In this document: positions 5,233 through 6,646 of the stretch, in pieces
How the letters are laid out: every line of letters starts with the position of its first letter
Numbering within the stretch: position 1 is the stretch's first letter
Assembly (NCBI GenBank): GCA_028695895.1
Contig: JAQVIE010000069.1
Span: 1-6,646 of the forward strand
Direction: 5' to 3'
Length of the DNA stretch: 6,646 bases
Source of the DNA: Methanospirillum sp.
Lineage (GTDB): Archaea > Halobacteriota > Methanomicrobia > Methanomicrobiales > Methanospirillaceae
The notes under the pieces: generated by a model
Told to the model about the DNA's origin: nothing
The model's database searches: none
The model's input: the letters and a program-made list of their open reading frames with translations, nothing else
Position numbers and translations under genes: made by a program

Positions 5233-6646
5233 CAGATAACCGTCCGTGGGGCAGGTACATCAGTACCAAGTATTGATCGAGTAGACCATGCAATTGATTT
5301 AAGTTTGTCAAGAAACAGTTCACGATTGTCAGGAACAAGGGCAATACTGAGGACTTCATCTATCTTCTCCACTGGAATAATCTCAATAGATGAGATAAAT
5401 TCTTCCTCAATAAGGACATCGCCCAGATTTGCCTTGGGTATGAGAACTTTCCTGATACCTGCCCTTGCTGCAGCCTCAATCTTGTAGGTAACTCCTCCAA
5501 CTGGAAGAACGTCTCCCCTGACAGAAAGTGATCCGGTCATTGCAATGTCCTGTCTGACCGGTATTGATTCAAGGGCACTTATTGCAGCAGTTGCAACGGT
5601 AATTGATGCTGAGTCTCCCTCGACTCCCTGGTATGTTCCGATAAACTGGATATGGATATCAATATTTTTGATATCTTTTCCAGTAAATCGTTTTAAAATG
5701 GCACCTACATTCTTAATTGATTCCTGTGCAATCTCTTTTAGAAGACCTGTTGCGATGATATTTCCGCCATCGCCCTGTGCCGGGGTAATTGCCGCCATGA
5801 TAGGAAGGACTGATCCTGCATCAGTACCCATAACGGCAAGCCCGTTTACACGGCCTATCTCAGTCCCCTCAACTACTGCCAGTTCATATTCGCGTGTTCG
5901 CCTAATCATCTGCCCTGATATCTGGTCTTCAATGGAACGGGCAGTCTTTTTTGCATCAAGAACATGACGCCTGGTTGTAAGTTCTGCCCCCTCCTGGCGT
6001 GCAAGATCTCCTGCAACCCTGATAAGGCCTCCCATATCTCTGAGTTTAAGCGTCAGGTATCCTTTCCTGTTGGACCGCCGTTTGGCTTCATGGATGACTT
6101 CATCGATAGCTGTACAATCAAAGTGGGGGATCACTCCGTCGTTTTTTATCTCTTGTGCAATGAATCTGATGAATTTTTCACGATTTTCTGATGTATCAGG
6201 CATCGTGTCTTCCATGTAAATTTCATACCCGTTTCCCCTGATACGGGATCTTAAGGCTGGATGCATTCCTTCAATGGCATCAAGATTTCCGGCAGCAACC
6301 ATTACAAAATCACAAGGGACGGGTTCGGTTTTGACCATGGCTCCTGATGAACGGTCACTTTGTCCGGTGATTGAAAACTGGCATTCCTGCATTGCAGTCA
6401 GGAGGCTTTGCTGGGAAGGAAGACCAAGAGTGTTAATTTCATCAACAAACAGGACCCCCTTATGTGCCCGATGAATTGCACCTGCCTCAACCCGGTCATG
6501 AGCAGGAGTTTCAAGTCCTCCAGACTGGAATGGATCATGGCGGACATCACCAAGAAGTGCGCCGGCATGTGTTCCTGTTGCATCAACAAAAGGAGCGGTT
6601 GTTGTTTTATCATTTGAATCCAGGAGTTTTGGGACCATCTGTACTT
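5232..6646 (-). CDS. lonB: Archaeal LonB: membrane-bound ATP-dependent Lon protease, C-terminal part (5' end outside window)
   Basis: AAA+ serine protease of archaeal membranes that unfolds and degrades damaged or regulatory proteins (MEROPS S16). The frame runs off the right edge, with 470 complete codons visible (numbered from the Met at 6638, which is internal: Val-Gln precede it in frame). The N-terminus, Walker A and, by family knowledge, the two membrane helices between Walker A and Walker B lie outside. Seen here: the archaeal LonB stretch [16 protein letters not shown] (26-41), Walker [10 protein letters not shown] (61-69), sensor 1 around N118 in [10 protein letters not shown], arginines R130/R132 (arginine-finger region), R200 in [11 protein letters not shown] (sensor 2), then the protease domain with S343 in EGDSAS and K386 in GGVTYK. 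These are 43 residues apart, as are Ser679 and Lys722 of E. coli Lon. Both catalytic residues are intact. It is the first visible gene of the lonB-tldD-tldE-aroD cluster; its promoter is not in view. Confidence 0.96.
   Translation of the reverse strand, partial: VQMVPKLLDSNDKTTTAPFVDATGTHAGALLGDVRHDPFQSGGLETPAHDRVEAGAIHRAHKGVLFVDEINTLGLPSQQSLLTAMQECQFSITGQSDRSSGAMVKTEPVPCDFVMVAAGNLDAIEGMHPALRSRIRGNGYEIYMEDTMPDTSENREKFIRFIAQEIKNDGVIPHFDCTAIDEVIHEAKRRSNRKGYLTLKLRDMGGLIRVAGDLARQEGAELTTRRHVLDAKKTARSIEDQISGQMIRRTREYELAVVEGTEIGRVNGLAVMGTDAGSVLPIMAAITPAQGDGGNIIATGLLKEIAQESIKNVGAILKRFTGKDIKNIDIHIQFIGTYQGVEGDSASITVATAAISALESIPVRQDIAMTGSLSVRGDVLPVGGVTYKIEAAARAGIRKVLIPKANLGDVLIEEEFISSIEIIPVEKIDEVLSIALVPDNRELFLDKLKSIAWSTRSILGTDVPAPRTVI

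Noticed and set aside
5545..5967. 140-codon open frame on the + strand inside lonB
   Set aside because: It is antisense to the conserved LonB protease domain, whose motifs are intact; a shadow of its codon pattern.

Overview
The window is ordinary chromosomal sequence from a methanogenic archaeon. The evidence is an archaeal-type LonB protease, archaeal-looking TldD and TldE proteins, a stand-alone type I 3-dehydroquinate dehydratase, oligo-T ends after stop codons, and a TATA-like promoter element. The style of the copper ATPase and of the secreted Ig-like protein fits the Methanomicrobia, perhaps a Methanospirillum-like member of the Methanomicrobiales. That placement is inferred from family resemblance and was not computed.

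Layout. On the + strand, the left edge (1-884) carries the C-terminal part of a Cu+-exporting P1B-type ATPase with a YHS metal-binding domain at its C-terminus. It converges, with a 3-base gap, on a minus-strand gene (888-1631) for a secreted protein with two Ig-like domains and no assigned function. An AT-rich spacer of about 220 bases (1632-1850) follows. It holds the promoter of that gene and the T-rich end of the next transcript. From 1851 to the right edge everything is one compact minus-strand cluster, transcribed lonB -> tldD -> tldE -> aroD. The junctions are a 1-base overlap, a 14-base overlap and a direct stop-start abutment. The 5' part of lonB, with the operon promoter, lies beyond the window.

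How the genes may work together. LonB is the membrane-bound ATP-dependent protease of archaea. TldD/TldE is a zinc metallopeptidase pair that, in bacteria, cuts unfolded peptides inside a closed heterodimer. Their tight linkage suggests a shared protein-turnover role, with LonB unfolding and cutting and TldD/E trimming peptides. AroD, a shikimate-pathway enzyme, shares the transcript with no evident mechanistic link. The copper ATPase and the surface protein are separate units.

I found no mobile element, CRISPR array, tRNA or rRNA, and no convincing new system. The most useful second-look points are the lonB-tldD-tldE coupling, a G6 tract at the tldD/tldE junction where loss of one base would fuse the two subunits in frame, the C-terminal YHS domain on the copper ATPase, and the paired Ig domains with a CLGGC motif.
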